Source: Idiomarina xiamenensis 10-D-4 (GTDB lineage Bacteria; Pseudomonadota; Gammaproteobacteria; Enterobacterales; Alteromonadaceae). From it: a stretch of DNA of 64,000 nt. Below, in pieces: positions 36,035 to 45,515 of the stretch. Numbering within the stretch: position 1 is the first letter of the stretch; every line of letters starts with the position of its first letter. The notes under the pieces were generated by a model. It was given only the letters and a program-made list of their open reading frames with translations, was not told where the DNA came from and made no database searches. Location: the NCBI RefSeq assembly GCF_000299895.1, contig NZ_AMRG01000001.1, forward strand, positions 220,252-284,251, written 5' to 3'. The translations under genes and the position numbers were made by a program.

Positions 36035-36355
36035 CTAATGGCTTAGGTTGTACAGCTGGTTAAGGTTTAATAAGTGGCGACCAAAGATACAGCGATTGTC
36101 AATGTCGATCACTACGACCAGATAGACATTTTCCATACCAGCATTAATTAACACATGCTGATGCGTTTGCTGCGGATTTTCATAAACATATTCGGTATCC
36201 CACGCACCGGTGTCGACTTCCGCGTACTCATCGGCTAAAACCTGTGTCAGATAGGGCCAAATATCGACAATTTTTTCGGCACTGTCGCTGATATCTCGCA
36301 TTGGTATCGAAAATGTGCGATTAAATTCGGTGCTGCTTAGGCGGTTTTGGCGCAT
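36035..36355 (-). CDS. Hypothetical protein
   Basis: Protein of 106 residues, family not recognised, no signal or membrane segment. It has alternating helix and strand; WDTEYVYENPQQTHQHVLI and VYLVVVIDIDNRCIFG look like two beta strands around a conserved core. Codon use matches the surrounding core genes. Confidence 0.55.
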   Translation of the reverse strand: MRQNRLSSTEFNRTFSIPMRDISDSAEKIVDIWPYLTQVLADEYAEVDTGAWDTEYVYENPQQTHQHVLINAGMENVYLVVVIDIDNRCIFGRHLLNLNQLYNLSH

Positions 36356-36540
36356 TAATAACCCTAATACTGTTATCTACTTTGATGCCGAGTTTATCCT
36401 AAATTTTGGCTCGGATCTTAAGCATTATATTGCACATACTTTGTGATAATTAACAAGACTGATAATTACCTTCAATTTTTCTTAAAATGACTCCTCAGTC
36501 AAATTCGATTCAATTTGCCCTCTGGTAATAAAGAGATTTT

Positions 36541-36873
36541 ATGAAAAACTGGATATTTTTAAGCATTGCCATAGTTGGCGAGGTGATTGCAACTACAGCA
36601 TTAAAATCCACGCATGGGTTTACTAAACTAATTCCGTCTATTGTTGTTTTATTGGGTTATGCAATTTCATTCTACTTTTTATCGTTATCACTTAAATCGA
36701 TACCAGTAGGAATTGCATACGCTGTATGGGCAGGTCTAGGTGTTGTACTGGTTACTTTTATAGCGTGGCTTATTTACGGACAAAAAATGGATGTTTGGAG
36801 CTTCGTGGGTGTAGGTTTAATAATTGCTGGCGTTGCAATCCTTAACTTGCTTTCAAAAGTAAGTGTTCATTAA
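36541..36873 (+). CDS. Small multidrug resistance (SMR) transporter
   Basis: Four-helix proton-coupled exporter of 110 residues, in the EmrE/Qac group. The essential glutamate of helix 1 is E14 in [31 protein letters not shown] in helix 3 is the other signature. SMR proteins of this type export quaternary amines or guanidinium-like cations; the substrate here is not certain. Codon use is AT-rich compared with flanking genes, which suggests acquisition. No guanidine riboswitch and no attC site were recognised beside it. Confidence 0.92.
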   Translation: MKNWIFLSIAIVGEVIATTALKSTHGFTKLIPSIVVLLGYAISFYFLSLSLKSIPVGIAYAVWAGLGVVLVTFIAWLIYGQKMDVWSFVGVGLIIAGVAILNLLSKVSVH

Positions 36874-36921
36874 ATGCTCCTTTAAAAAGGCTTATCTGTA
36901 TAGCTCAGCTACTCTAGCTAT

Positions 36922-36954
36922 AAAAAAAGCCTGCAAGTGCGGCCACTTGCAGGC
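36922..36954 (-). terminator. Intrinsic terminator of the subtilase gene
   Basis: Read on the minus strand, GCCTGCAAGTG-GCCG-CACTTGCAGGC is followed by seven T. A perfect 11-bp stem about 45 bp after the protease stop. Confidence 0.88.
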
Positions 36955-36997
36955 TTAAACAACCATTGCTCAGGCAATGGTACAGGCAACCATAAAA

Positions 36998-38863
36998 CTA
37001 TGGATTATAGGTCGCGTTCAGGGTGACACCGCTGAAGCTGCTATAAGCGCGCAGACTAATGTGCCAAGTGGTTGCGGCGGGGTTGCTGAAATTACAGCTT
37101 TCGTTGTTGCCGACTAAATAAGGGCGGCAATCCCAGCTACCAGTGGTGGGTTGTGCACCTTCGCGAACATACAAGTCGGCATCACCGCTACCGCCAGAAA
37201 TGCTTACGCTCAGGCTAGACATACCAGCAGGTACTTCCAGCGTGTAATGAACCCATTGACCCGTTGAGGCAGAGATGTTGTTGACGGTGCCGCCACCGCC
37301 TTCACCGCCGCCACCGTTATCGCCACCGCCATTTAGCGCTAAGTCAACGGCTGCCGCTGCGTCGGCAATACCGACACCACAACCGCTACAAGATGCTGGG
37401 AAGCTGCGAGCTGATTGCTTGATGACTTGTTCAACACCGGCAGGGCTTAGTGTCGGATCAGCCTCCAAAATCAACGCCGCTAGACCTGCCACATGCGGTG
37501 CTGCCATCGACGTACCTTGCAGATAGGTATAGGTATCTGAGCCCGGTGTGGTAGAGCCGGTATTGTGGGTCGATAACACCCCGTTAGGATCGTTGGCGTA
37601 AGATTGCGCACCACCCGGTGCGGCAACGTCTACTGAGCTACCATAGTTAGAGTAATAAGCACGGCCACCATTACGGTTAACCGATGCGACGTTAACGACG
37701 TTAGCACAGTTACCCGGGTTAAAGTTGTTAGCGTTAGCGTTGCTATTACCAGCGGCGATAACGACCGTGGTATTGTTACTTTGTGCGATGTTTAGTGCCG
37801 CTTGAGTCGTGCTAGAGCACGAGCCCTGACCGCCCAAACTCATGTTAATGACATCTGCTGGGTTGGCGTTAGCAGGCACACCCGGTACGCTGCCGCCCGA
37901 TGCCCAGATGATACCGTCGGCGATATCGGCGGTGGTACCACCACACTTGCCGAGTACCCGCACCGGCACAACTTTAGCGCCGTACGCAACACCCGCGACA
38001 CCACTGTTGTTATTGGTGACGGCCGCGATAGTACCGGCTACGTGAGTACCGTGCCAGCTAGAGCCTTGATCCGAAGGCGGATAACCACCGCCACACTCAC
38101 CGGCCTGGATCCAGTCACCCGGATCACGCGCGTCGCTGTCACGACCATTGCCATCATTGCCGATAAACGGATCAGAGATCATGTCGTAGCCGGGTAAGAT
38201 ATTAGCGGCTAAGTCGGCATGAGGACGGTAACCGGTGTCTAATACCGCCACTACGCGACCAGAACCGTCTACATCGTTCCAAGCGTTAGGCAGGTTCAAG
38301 CCACCCAAGTTTTCATAGTAATGCCATTGATCGCTATAATCCGGATCATTCGGCGTGGCGACCAAGCGCAAGATTTTGTTTTCTTCAACATATTCGACGT
38401 TTGGATCGGCTGCCAGGCGGCGCATTAACTCTTCTTTCTCGATGTCATCAAGCTGTTTATCAGCGTTGAAAACAAAGTGTTTTTCTAACGCCATATCGCG
38501 CTGGAACTGTACATTTTTGCCGACTCGTTGGGATAACTCTTGGGCGAAGGTACGCATTTGTGTAGCAACCGCGGCTTGACGATCAAGCGGCATCATCGAT
38601 TGCAAACCTTGCAATTGACTGACCTGAGTTGAACCGTCTTTTAGCTTAACGATAAAGCCGGTTTTTGGACCTTTCTGCTGGCTGGTATTGCCGCCGCTGT
38701 TACCCGGTTGGCCGGGAATAATGTTGCTTGGCGGTTGTGGTAATGTCACGTTGCCAACATCGCCTAAGTCAACTTTAGGCGCTGCGCTAACGGCTGCACT
38801 GGCGGCCAATAGCATTGATACAGCAACGGCTGACAACTTCACTTTCATGTGTTGTTTAGTCAT
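36998..38863 (-). CDS. Secreted subtilisin-like serine protease with PPC domain
   Basis: Extracellular S8 peptidase of 621 residues. Parts in order: signal peptide (about 1-28), low-complexity linker, inhibitor I9-type propeptide (about 65-168), catalytic domain with D209 (VVAVLDTGYRPH), H271 (HGTHVAGT) and S452 (GTSMAAPHVAG), a glycine-rich linker near 515-530, and a C-terminal pre-peptidase (PPC) domain with GDADLYVREG. The propeptide should be cut off on maturation and the PPC domain is often removed after secretion. Strong terminator downstream; a single-gene unit. Confidence 0.95.
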   Translation of the reverse strand: MTKQHMKVKLSAVAVSMLLAASAAVSAAPKVDLGDVGNVTLPQPPSNIIPGQPGNSGGNTSQQKGPKTGFIVKLKDGSTQVSQLQGLQSMMPLDRQAAVATQMRTFAQELSQRVGKNVQFQRDMALEKHFVFNADKQLDDIEKEELMRRLAADPNVEYVEENKILRLVATPNDPDYSDQWHYYENLGGLNLPNAWNDVDGSGRVVAVLDTGYRPHADLAANILPGYDMISDPFIGNDGNGRDSDARDPGDWIQAGECGGGYPPSDQGSSWHGTHVAGTIAAVTNNNSGVAGVAYGAKVVPVRVLGKCGGTTADIADGIIWASGGSVPGVPANANPADVINMSLGGQGSCSSTTQAALNIAQSNNTTVVIAAGNSNANANNFNPGNCANVVNVASVNRNGGRAYYSNYGSSVDVAAPGGAQSYANDPNGVLSTHNTGSTTPGSDTYTYLQGTSMAAPHVAGLAALILEADPTLSPAGVEQVIKQSARSFPASCSGCGVGIADAAAAVDLALNGGGDNGGGGEGGGGTVNNISASTGQWVHYTLEVPAGMSSLSVSISGGSGDADLYVREGAQPTTGSWDCRPYLVGNNESCNFSNPAATTWHISLRAYSSFSGVTLNATYNP

Positions 38864-39306
38864 GTTGTTTCTCTCTGAGTGTTGAGTTCCATTGACAATT
38901 CACAGTAGGTTCCTTGTGATTTTCCTTAACTATGAAAAGACAGCCTAGGGAGTTTTAGTCACTATTACTGAAAAGTAAATGCAACATATTGTTAACTTGA
39001 TAACATTTTTATAGTCATATCTATTGTTTCTATTTTGTTGAAAGTTGGCTAGCTCAGTAAAAATGGGCGATAACGCTGATAAGTCAGTCTGTAAAAGGCT
39101 TGCTAATTTTTTTTAGAATTTTTTGTTATAGAAAATAAACACTTTGTATATGAGAAGCCGCATAGCTAAGCCGGGTAATCGCGTTATGTGGCATGCCAGT
39201 GCGTATTGCTGCAGGCTGCGCTATAGTTTCATTCAGCTAAGCCGTGGCCGGCTGCGAGCTAGGCTCGGTATAACAACTCACTAGCACGGTTGAGGGAGGA
39301 TTGCTT
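38864..39306. other. AT-rich intergenic region upstream of the subtilase gene
   Basis: About 440 bp between divergent genes. The first 300 bp are AT-rich and must hold the subtilase promoter; no repeat, tRNA or small gene is recognised. A small hairpin AGCCG-TGGC-CGGCT lies near 39240. Confidence 0.4.
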
Positions 39307-39807
39307 ATGCGATTTGTGGTGATGATGGGGAGTGTAGCGTTGATACTGATGTTGAGCTGGCAGTCAGCTCTTGCGCAAAACACACAAGGTGATACAGATT
39401 TTCAGGTCAGTGGTCAGCCCAGCGCGGCGCAATTAAGTGAATTTGCCAAGCAGGGTGGGCAGGCGGTTGTTAACTTGCGTGGCGCCGACGAACCCTTGCC
39501 GTTTAATGAGGCGGCGTTAGCCAACGAACTAGGGGTGTCGTATTATGCGATTCCGATTGCTAATGCGAATGACCTAACGTTGTCCAAGGTCAAATTGTTT
39601 GATCAGGTTATCGGTAAACTACAGCCTGAACAGACGCTACTACATTGTGCCAGCGGCAATCGCGTTGGCGCTATGATGGCTTTAAGAGCCGGCTGGTTGC
39701 AACACAAAAGCGCCGATGAGGCGTTACAGATTGGCCGTCAGCATGGTTTAAAGTCGTTAGCCGATACGGTTGCTGAGTTGCTCCAGGAATACCCGCACGG
39801 TCGTTGA
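39307..39807 (+). CDS. Exported DUF442/phosphatase-like protein
   Basis: Protein of 166 residues with a signal peptide (about 1-24) and a protein-tyrosine-phosphatase-like fold of the DUF442/beta-lactamase-hydrolase-like type. The active loop is HCASGNRVGAM near residue 110; VVNLRGADEPLPF and ELGVSYYAIPI are the typical preceding strands. Cysteine and arginine of the loop are both present, so activity is possible, with substrate unknown. GGGAGGA lies six bases before ATG 39307; TTG 39301 would overlap it and is rejected. Confidence 0.85.
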   Translation: MRFVVMMGSVALILMLSWQSALAQNTQGDTDFQVSGQPSAAQLSEFAKQGGQAVVNLRGADEPLPFNEAALANELGVSYYAIPIANANDLTLSKVKLFDQVIGKLQPEQTLLHCASGNRVGAMMALRAGWLQHKSADEALQIGRQHGLKSLADTVAELLQEYPHGR

Positions 39808-39942
39808 TATGGGGTTGTCTAGGCACGCTTGCGAAGTCATCCAAGTCGTCATTGCGTACGTATTTTGTAGTGTGTGTAAAACCATTTAGCCAGTTTCGGC
39901 TGGCTTCAATCAGCTTCAAATCAAGGTCAGTGTAAGGAGAGT

Positions 39943-40398
39943 ATGATGAAACTGTTATCGTCAATTTTGGTCGCCAGTGGTTTATTGGTAGCAGCCAGCC
40001 AAGCCCAGGCTAATGACTGCGAATTAACCATTACTGGTAACGATCAGATGCAATATGACAAGCAATCGTTGAGCGTGCCAAAAAGCTGTAAAGAAGTGAC
40101 TTTGACGCTTAAGCATAGTGGTAAAATGGCAAAAGCGGCGATGGGGCATAATTGGGTGCTCAGTAAAGCCAGTGATATGAATGACATCACAAAGGGTGTG
40201 TATAGCGCAGGGTTAGAGAACAACTATGTGCCTGATAGCGACAAAGTAATCGCTCACACCAAAGTTGTCGGTGGTGGCGAGCAAACCTCAATCACTTTTT
40301 CTACCGAGGCGCTGTCAGCCGATCAGGATTACGTTTTTTTCTGTTCTTTCCCTGGTCATTGGAGTGTGATGAAGGGTGACTTTAAGGTGACTCAATAG
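39943..40398 (+). CDS. azu: Azurin (blue copper protein)
   Basis: Periplasmic one-electron carrier of 151 residues with a signal peptide (about 1-23). Copper ligands are H69 (MGHNWVL), C134, H139 and M143 in CSFPGHWSVM; C26 and C49 form the usual disulfide. ATG 39946 is also possible and is better spaced from AAGGAG. It may pass electrons to cytochrome oxidase or peroxidase; no partner genes lie beside it. Confidence 0.95.
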   Translation: MMKLLSSILVASGLLVAASQAQANDCELTITGNDQMQYDKQSLSVPKSCKEVTLTLKHSGKMAKAAMGHNWVLSKASDMNDITKGVYSAGLENNYVPDSDKVIAHTKVVGGGEQTSITFSTEALSADQDYVFFCSFPGHWSVMKGDFKVTQ

Positions 40399-40411
40399 TC
40401 ACTTGCTGACA

Positions 40412-40434
40412 TAAAAAAGGCGGGCATCCTGCCC
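40412..40434 (-). terminator. Possible terminator of the haem receptor gene
   Basis: On the minus strand, GGGCA-GGA-TGCCC is followed by GCC and a T-run. Short stem; about 165 bp after the receptor stop. Confidence 0.4.
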
Positions 40435-40598
40435 CTTAACCAAGCTGGAGTCAGCAGCTTGAGTCAACAACCAGAACGCGTCTCGTCCTTGGTTACTATT
40501 TACTCTAGTCGGCAATGTTAATCGTTGCACTGACCTTTGCAGATTTTTACATTGTCGCGCCTGCTGGATGTTGGTCAATCTCAATTTAAACGCGATGC

Positions 40599-42701
40599 TT
40601 AGAATCGATAACTCAGTTGTGCGCCCAGCGAGCGCCCAGGCTGGCTGTATTGCTCGGTGCTGGTGCCTTCGCTTAAACCAGCAATCGTGCCGTAAGGTAC
40701 ATACTCGCGGTCGAGAATGTTAAACACCCCAGCTTGCACTTGCCAGTGTTGCCAGTTAGCGCCAACTAACCAATCTAAGGTCGCCCAGCCACTGCTAGCC
40801 AAGGCGTTATCGCTGGGTAAGCGAGTCATACCGTCGGTTGCCGTAAGTAACCATTCACTGTACCAATTGTCACCGTTATAACGGAGCGCGGTGACCGCTT
40901 GTAACGGATTGATCGAGGCTAACTCGCGGTCGCTGGTGTTATCTTTGCCTCGTGTGTAGGCAGCGCTAAAGCGACCTTGCCAATGATCGCTAAACCAATG
41001 ACTGGCGTTGATCTCCAAACCATAGATATCAGCTTCGTCGCGATTGACATATTGATAAGAAATACGGTCAACACCGGGTATTGGGCTGGGTGTTAACGCC
41101 ACCACTTCGGTGTCGATAAAGTCATCAAACTTACTGTAAAAGGCAGCCACATGAACACGTGTTTGCCCGTTAGCAAATTTTACCCCGAGTTCGATTGCGT
41201 CACTGGTTTCTGGCTCTAGCTCTGGGTTCGGTAGTATCTGATAAAATGGCTCAACACCGTGGCTTTGATAAGCTTGGTCATGGGGCGGTATTTTAAAGCC
41301 GCGCGCATATTGTAGGTAAATGTTGGTGTTGTCTGATAGCGCATAAATAGCGCCTAATTTAGGCGAGAAAGCGGTTTCATTCATATCCCGTAGCTGCGTC
41401 ATATCGTACAGAGGATTGTCGTTAGCCGACATTTCCATATGATCAACACGGAAGCCCGCGATCAACTGCCAGGCGCTATCTTTAAAGGTGATATTATCTT
41501 GTACAAAAACACCGCTTAACAGCGTTTCAGCACCCGGAAAAGCCGCCTGTGGTTGATTGCTAAATAACGGCGTACCATCGTTTAACTGACGTGTTTTATA
41601 ACGCGGACGATCGGTGTCGTACCAGTCGACATCCAGCCCGTAAACCAAGCGATGTTCACTGTTGTTATTTGTCAGACGCTTGCTGGCTTGCCAACGTAAT
41701 CCCCAAATGTCTTGTTCGAAGTCGTAGTCATTCAAGTCAATATAAGCACCTTCAGCGCCATTACCCGGCCGAATTTGGTCACTTTCTTGCTTGTAGTTGC
41801 TGTAGTACAGCTGCCCTTGCCAGGCATCGTACCAAAGGCTCGTAATACTCGATTGATAGTCTAACGATAGCGCCGTGCTGCGGTCTTTATCGTCGGTCTC
41901 GTTAGTACCGCTGGTGAGTGTTTGCTGATTACTCAACTGGTAATGATCGAGCGTCAATTTAAATTGCTGTTGCGCCGATAGTTGGTATTGCCATTTGGCT
42001 AGCAGCGAGCTGTTGTCAAAATCAAATCCGGGCAGGGTTTCTGGATAGTTTTGGGTCTCGTGACCACGGCGATGGTTAAGGTCGAGCAGCAAGCTGTGCT
42101 GGCCTTGCTGGGTGGCGGCGGTAACGCCCGCGTAGGCTTGTTCGGCGACACTTTGATAGCCGACATTAAGTGCTAGATAACGGTCGTCGTGCTGCAACAG
42201 ATCGTCAGGATCGATGCTGGTCATGACCAAAATACCGCCTAAGCCATCCGAGCCATATAGCGGTGAGGCTGCGGCTTTCGCGAGTTCCACCCGTTGCAGC
42301 TGTTGTGTCGATAAGTAACCGCGTCCAATCAGATACCCGCCACCGCCAGCATAGCCGTCATTTAAACGGCGACCATCTTTAATATAAATCAGCCGATTAC
42401 CGCCGATACCACGCACCGATAGGGTTTGCGGTGCACCTGCCACGCCGGTACTAGAGACGCTAGGGTCGAATCTAAACAGCGTGCTTAAGTCGGTACTCAG
42501 TTGTTCACTGACGCGCTGACGAGAGAGCACGCTGACCGCACCGGCGACGTCATCTAACGATTCTTCGGTACGCGATCCGGTGACCACGATGATGTCGTCA
42601 ATGTTGTCTGTATCGGCTGAGACGGTTGCAGCTTGCAGTGCGCCGCTAGGTAACAATAGCGCAGCGACCAACATAGCGACAGGGGTTAAACGGGGATTCA
42701 T
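40599..42701 (-). CDS. TonB-dependent haem receptor
   Basis: Outer-membrane receptor of 700 residues with signal peptide (about 1-24), TonB box-like DDIIVVTGSRTEES, plug domain (VRGIGGNRLIYIKDGRRLNDGY, RVELAKAAASPLYGSDGLGG) and a barrel ending in LSYRF. It resembles the haem/haemoglobin receptor group (HutA, HmuR). The haem role is supported by the divergent hmuTUV-hugZ operon and a shared Fur-type site between them. AAAGGAGA precedes the ATG. Confidence 0.92.
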   Translation of the reverse strand: MNPRLTPVAMLVAALLLPSGALQAATVSADTDNIDDIIVVTGSRTEESLDDVAGAVSVLSRQRVSEQLSTDLSTLFRFDPSVSSTGVAGAPQTLSVRGIGGNRLIYIKDGRRLNDGYAGGGGYLIGRGYLSTQQLQRVELAKAAASPLYGSDGLGGILVMTSIDPDDLLQHDDRYLALNVGYQSVAEQAYAGVTAATQQGQHSLLLDLNHRRGHETQNYPETLPGFDFDNSSLLAKWQYQLSAQQQFKLTLDHYQLSNQQTLTSGTNETDDKDRSTALSLDYQSSITSLWYDAWQGQLYYSNYKQESDQIRPGNGAEGAYIDLNDYDFEQDIWGLRWQASKRLTNNNSEHRLVYGLDVDWYDTDRPRYKTRQLNDGTPLFSNQPQAAFPGAETLLSGVFVQDNITFKDSAWQLIAGFRVDHMEMSANDNPLYDMTQLRDMNETAFSPKLGAIYALSDNTNIYLQYARGFKIPPHDQAYQSHGVEPFYQILPNPELEPETSDAIELGVKFANGQTRVHVAAFYSKFDDFIDTEVVALTPSPIPGVDRISYQYVNRDEADIYGLEINASHWFSDHWQGRFSAAYTRGKDNTSDRELASINPLQAVTALRYNGDNWYSEWLLTATDGMTRLPSDNALASSGWATLDWLVGANWQHWQVQAGVFNILDREYVPYGTIAGLSEGTSTEQYSQPGRSLGAQLSYRF

Positions 42702-42763
42702 CAGACTCTCCTTTAATTAGTAACGATTCTTATTTGCATCTTTTCGCGAAATACTATAGATTC

Positions 42764-42782
42764 AAATGAGAATTATTTGCAA
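42764..42782 (+). promoter_or_regulatory. Fur box between haem receptor and hmuTUV
   Basis: AAATGAGAATTATTTGCAA matches well-known Fur sites (core ATGAGAATTATTT). A second related stretch, GATTCTTATTTGCATC, lies at 42725-42740 on the receptor side. The position between the divergent haem genes fits iron repression of both. Confidence 0.72.
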
Positions 42783-42806
42783 CAACTCTTTTGAGGAGAT
42801 TCAGCC

Positions 42807-43655
42807 ATGTGGCGGATGTCAGGTATAAGCTTGCTATGTGTGGTCGGGTTAATGCTGTGGCGACCTGCGTCAGCAAGCGCTACAGAGCGTTTGGTAACTG
42901 CTGGTGGCACCTTAACCGACATCGTTTTTGCCTTGCAGGCGGGTGATAGGGTGGTTGCTGTCGACGTTTCCAGTACCTCACCGGCTGCGGCGGCAGCGTT
43001 GCCGAAAGTGGGCTATTACCGCGATTTAGCCGCCGAGGGCGTGTTATCGTTCGCACCAACCGAATTATGGGTTTTAGAGGGTTCAGGCAGTGACCAAGTG
43101 TTACAACAAATCGCTGCCACCGGCGTTAAACTGCGGCATTTTGCCAAGCCGCATAACTTTAAAGAGTTGCAGTTACTGATACAGCAAGTCGCTGCCGCAT
43201 TAGACATACCTGAACGGGGACGTCAGTTGAATCAGCAACTACGTGAGCAATTGCCGTCTGTGGCAGCATCGCGTGGACAGTCAGCGTTGTTTGTGATGCA
43301 AGCGTCGGAGCGCGGGGTTATTGCGGCGGGTGGCGATAGTGTGCCCGACCTGCTGATGCATTATGCGGGCTTACATAACTTGGCCGAGCACCAAGGTTTT
43401 AAAACCATCTCTAGAGAATATTTAGCGGTGATGCAGCCAAACTATTTGATCGCGCCTGCACATGTCGTGCAAATGGCTGGTGGTGAACAGGCCTTTTGTC
43501 AGCAACCCGCGCTGTCGCTGCTAAGCGCTGCTAAACAATGCCGTTTAGTGGTGCTGGACTCGTTGCTAGCGTTGGGTATGACCACGCGTTTTAGCGAGGC
43601 GGTCGCTTTGCTCAAGCAGGCCGTCACTAAGGCTAATTTGGTACAGGTTAACTAG
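42807..43655 (+). CDS. hmuT: Haem ABC transporter, periplasmic binding protein HmuT
   Basis: Carries haem from the outer-membrane receptor to the inner-membrane permease. It has 282 residues: signal peptide (about 1-24), then the helical-backbone metal/haem-binding fold. GGTLTDIVFALQAGDRVVAVD, TSPAAAAALPKVGYYRDL and EGVLSFAPTELW are typical of HmuT. GAGGAGA precedes the ATG. Four genes follow in the same direction with tiny gaps. Confidence 0.93.
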   Translation: MWRMSGISLLCVVGLMLWRPASASATERLVTAGGTLTDIVFALQAGDRVVAVDVSSTSPAAAAALPKVGYYRDLAAEGVLSFAPTELWVLEGSGSDQVLQQIAATGVKLRHFAKPHNFKELQLLIQQVAAALDIPERGRQLNQQLREQLPSVAASRGQSALFVMQASERGVIAAGGDSVPDLLMHYAGLHNLAEHQGFKTISREYLAVMQPNYLIAPAHVVQMAGGEQAFCQQPALSLLSAAKQCRLVVLDSLLALGMTTRFSEAVALLKQAVTKANLVQVN

Positions 43656-43658
43656 TTA

Positions 43659-44720
43659 ATGACGTCTTTAGCGTTAATGTCACCGGCCTACTATCGGCAA
43701 AAATTATGGCAAAAGCTGCTCTTTATGGCGCTGCTGCTGACTGCCATGCTGCTGCTTGCCGTGGGGCCGGTGACTCCCGATTTAAGCGCCTGGCTACAGA
43801 CATTGTTGGCACCCGCTGACGCGCCACAAACGGCGCTGACCGAATTGCAGCGTCAGGTCGTGGTGCAGATAAGGTTGCCACGCCTAGTGCTGGCGGTATT
43901 GGTGGGTGCGGTGTTGGCACAAAGTGGTAGCGCGACGCAAGCGTTATGCCGCAATCCGCTGGCCGATCCGGCCTTAATCGGTGTGTCCGCGGGCGCCGCG
44001 GTAGCGGCGTTGGCGATGATCTCCCTGGGTCCCCAACTGGGTGTCAGCGGTAGCCTATGGGTGACCGTTGCCGCTTTTGTTGGGGCACTTTTATCAACCT
44101 TATTGATTTACCGTTTGGCACGCCATAACCAACAAGTCAGTGTCGCCACTTTGCTGCTGGCAGGGGTCGCGATTAACGCCTTAGCGGGGGCGTTGATTGG
44201 CTTACTGAGCTATTTCGCCAGCGACGATGCTTTGCGTTTGATGACGTATTGGCAGATGGGGTCGCTAGCCGGTGCTAATTGGCAACAGCTATGGCCCGGT
44301 ATTGCGGTGATGCTGATCAGCTTGTGTCTGTTGTGGCGCCTGCGTAGCGATATCAATGTGTTGCTGTTGGGTGAACAACAAGCGCGCTATTTGGGCATAG
44401 ACGTTGCGCGCTTGAAGCGCCGATTGATTGTGCTGGTAGCGTTAGGTGTTGGTGGCGCGGTGGCGATGTCGGGCATGATCGGCTTTGTCGGCTTGGTGGT
44501 GCCGCATATCGCACGATTGATGGTGGGCGCCGATATTCGCCGCATGCTGCCGGTGGCGATGTTATTAGGGGCGTTGGTATTGGCGCTGGCCGACGGCTTA
44601 GCCAAACTAGTGGTGATGCCCGCCGAGTTGCCTATTGGTATTGTCACCGCTTTACTCGGTGCACCTTTCTTTATCTATTTACTATTGAAGCAAAAACGGA
44701 GTTTTTATGCTGGATATTAG
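43659..44720 (+). CDS. hmuU: Haem ABC transporter permease HmuU
   Basis: FecCD-type permease of 353 residues with about ten membrane helices. LAVLVGAVLAQSGSATQALCRNPLADPALIGVSAGA and MIGFVGLVVPHIARLMVG are the diagnostic motifs (the second contacts the ATPase). It starts 3 bp after hmuT and overlaps hmuV by 14 bp. Confidence 0.94.
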   Translation: MTSLALMSPAYYRQKLWQKLLFMALLLTAMLLLAVGPVTPDLSAWLQTLLAPADAPQTALTELQRQVVVQIRLPRLVLAVLVGAVLAQSGSATQALCRNPLADPALIGVSAGAAVAALAMISLGPQLGVSGSLWVTVAAFVGALLSTLLIYRLARHNQQVSVATLLLAGVAINALAGALIGLLSYFASDDALRLMTYWQMGSLAGANWQQLWPGIAVMLISLCLLWRLRSDINVLLLGEQQARYLGIDVARLKRRLIVLVALGVGGAVAMSGMIGFVGLVVPHIARLMVGADIRRMLPVAMLLGALVLALADGLAKLVVMPAELPIGIVTALLGAPFFIYLLLKQKRSFYAGY

Positions 44721-45504
44721 TGAATTACAACTCAATTTTGGACGTCAACAGGTGTTGGACAACATTGATTGCTCGCTGGAAGCGGGGCAGTTGGTTGCTA
44801 TTATTGGCGAAAACGGTGCGGGTAAATCGACGCTACTACGTAGTTTGGCTGGCGATCATGATTATCGCGGGCGTATCGATTTACATGGTCGTGAACTGCG
44901 TCAATGGCAACCCGATAAACTGGCGCGTATTCGCGCGGTGATGGAGCAACAGCAAACGTTAAGCTTTGCCTTAACCGTGGCTGAACTAGTAGCTATTGGT
45001 CGCCACCCCTATGCGGAAACCGAGGCACAACAGCTAGCGGCCATCGAGCCTTGGTTGGCACGTTTTCATTTAGACAAACTGGCTCACCGCGAGGTCACCA
45101 GCTTGTCGGGTGGAGAACGACAGCGGGCGCAACTTGCGCGTTGTATGACCCAATTAGATGGCAAACTCGAAGGCGAGAAGTTGTTGCTGCTGGATGAACC
45201 GACCTCGGCCTTAGATTTGTATCACCAACACCAATGTTTACGCGCGGTTAAGCAATTTTGCCAGCACGGCAACTTAGCGCTAGTGGTGTTGCACGATTTG
45301 AACTTAGCGTCGCTTTATGCAGACCAAGTACTGGTTATTCATCAAGGTCGATTATTCGCCCATGGTAGCGCCCAGACGGTGTTTAACCGGCGCTGTTTAC
45401 AGTCGGTTTACAGCACGCCGATGTATATCAGCCAACACCCGTTTTTAGGGGTGCCGATGGTGTTTTCAGAGCCCGAGCACCTGCACCGCCAGCGTTTTAA
45501 TTAA
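44707..45504 (+). CDS. hmuV: Haem ABC transporter ATPase HmuV
   Basis: ATPase of the haem importer, 265 residues. Walker A GENGAGKST at about 34-42, signature SLSGGERQRAQLAR, Walker [13 protein letters not shown], and the switch histidine in VVLHDLNLA are all present. Start inside the hmuU 3' end suggests translational coupling. Confidence 0.94.
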   Translation: MLDISELQLNFGRQQVLDNIDCSLEAGQLVAIIGENGAGKSTLLRSLAGDHDYRGRIDLHGRELRQWQPDKLARIRAVMEQQQTLSFALTVAELVAIGRHPYAETEAQQLAAIEPWLARFHLDKLAHREVTSLSGGERQRAQLARCMTQLDGKLEGEKLLLLDEPTSALDLYHQHQCLRAVKQFCQHGNLALVVLHDLNLASLYADQVLVIHQGRLFAHGSAQTVFNRRCLQSVYSTPMYISQHPFLGVPMVFSEPEHLHRQRFN

Positions 45505-45515
45505 AAGGTTTTAGC

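Noticed and set aside
36356..36540. Guanidine riboswitch before the SMR gene
   Set aside because: No conserved guanidine riboswitch motif was recognised in the leader.
40399..40598. 61-residue minus-strand frame between azurin and the haem receptor
   Set aside because: No ribosome site, no family resemblance, and it overlaps a terminator-like hairpin.
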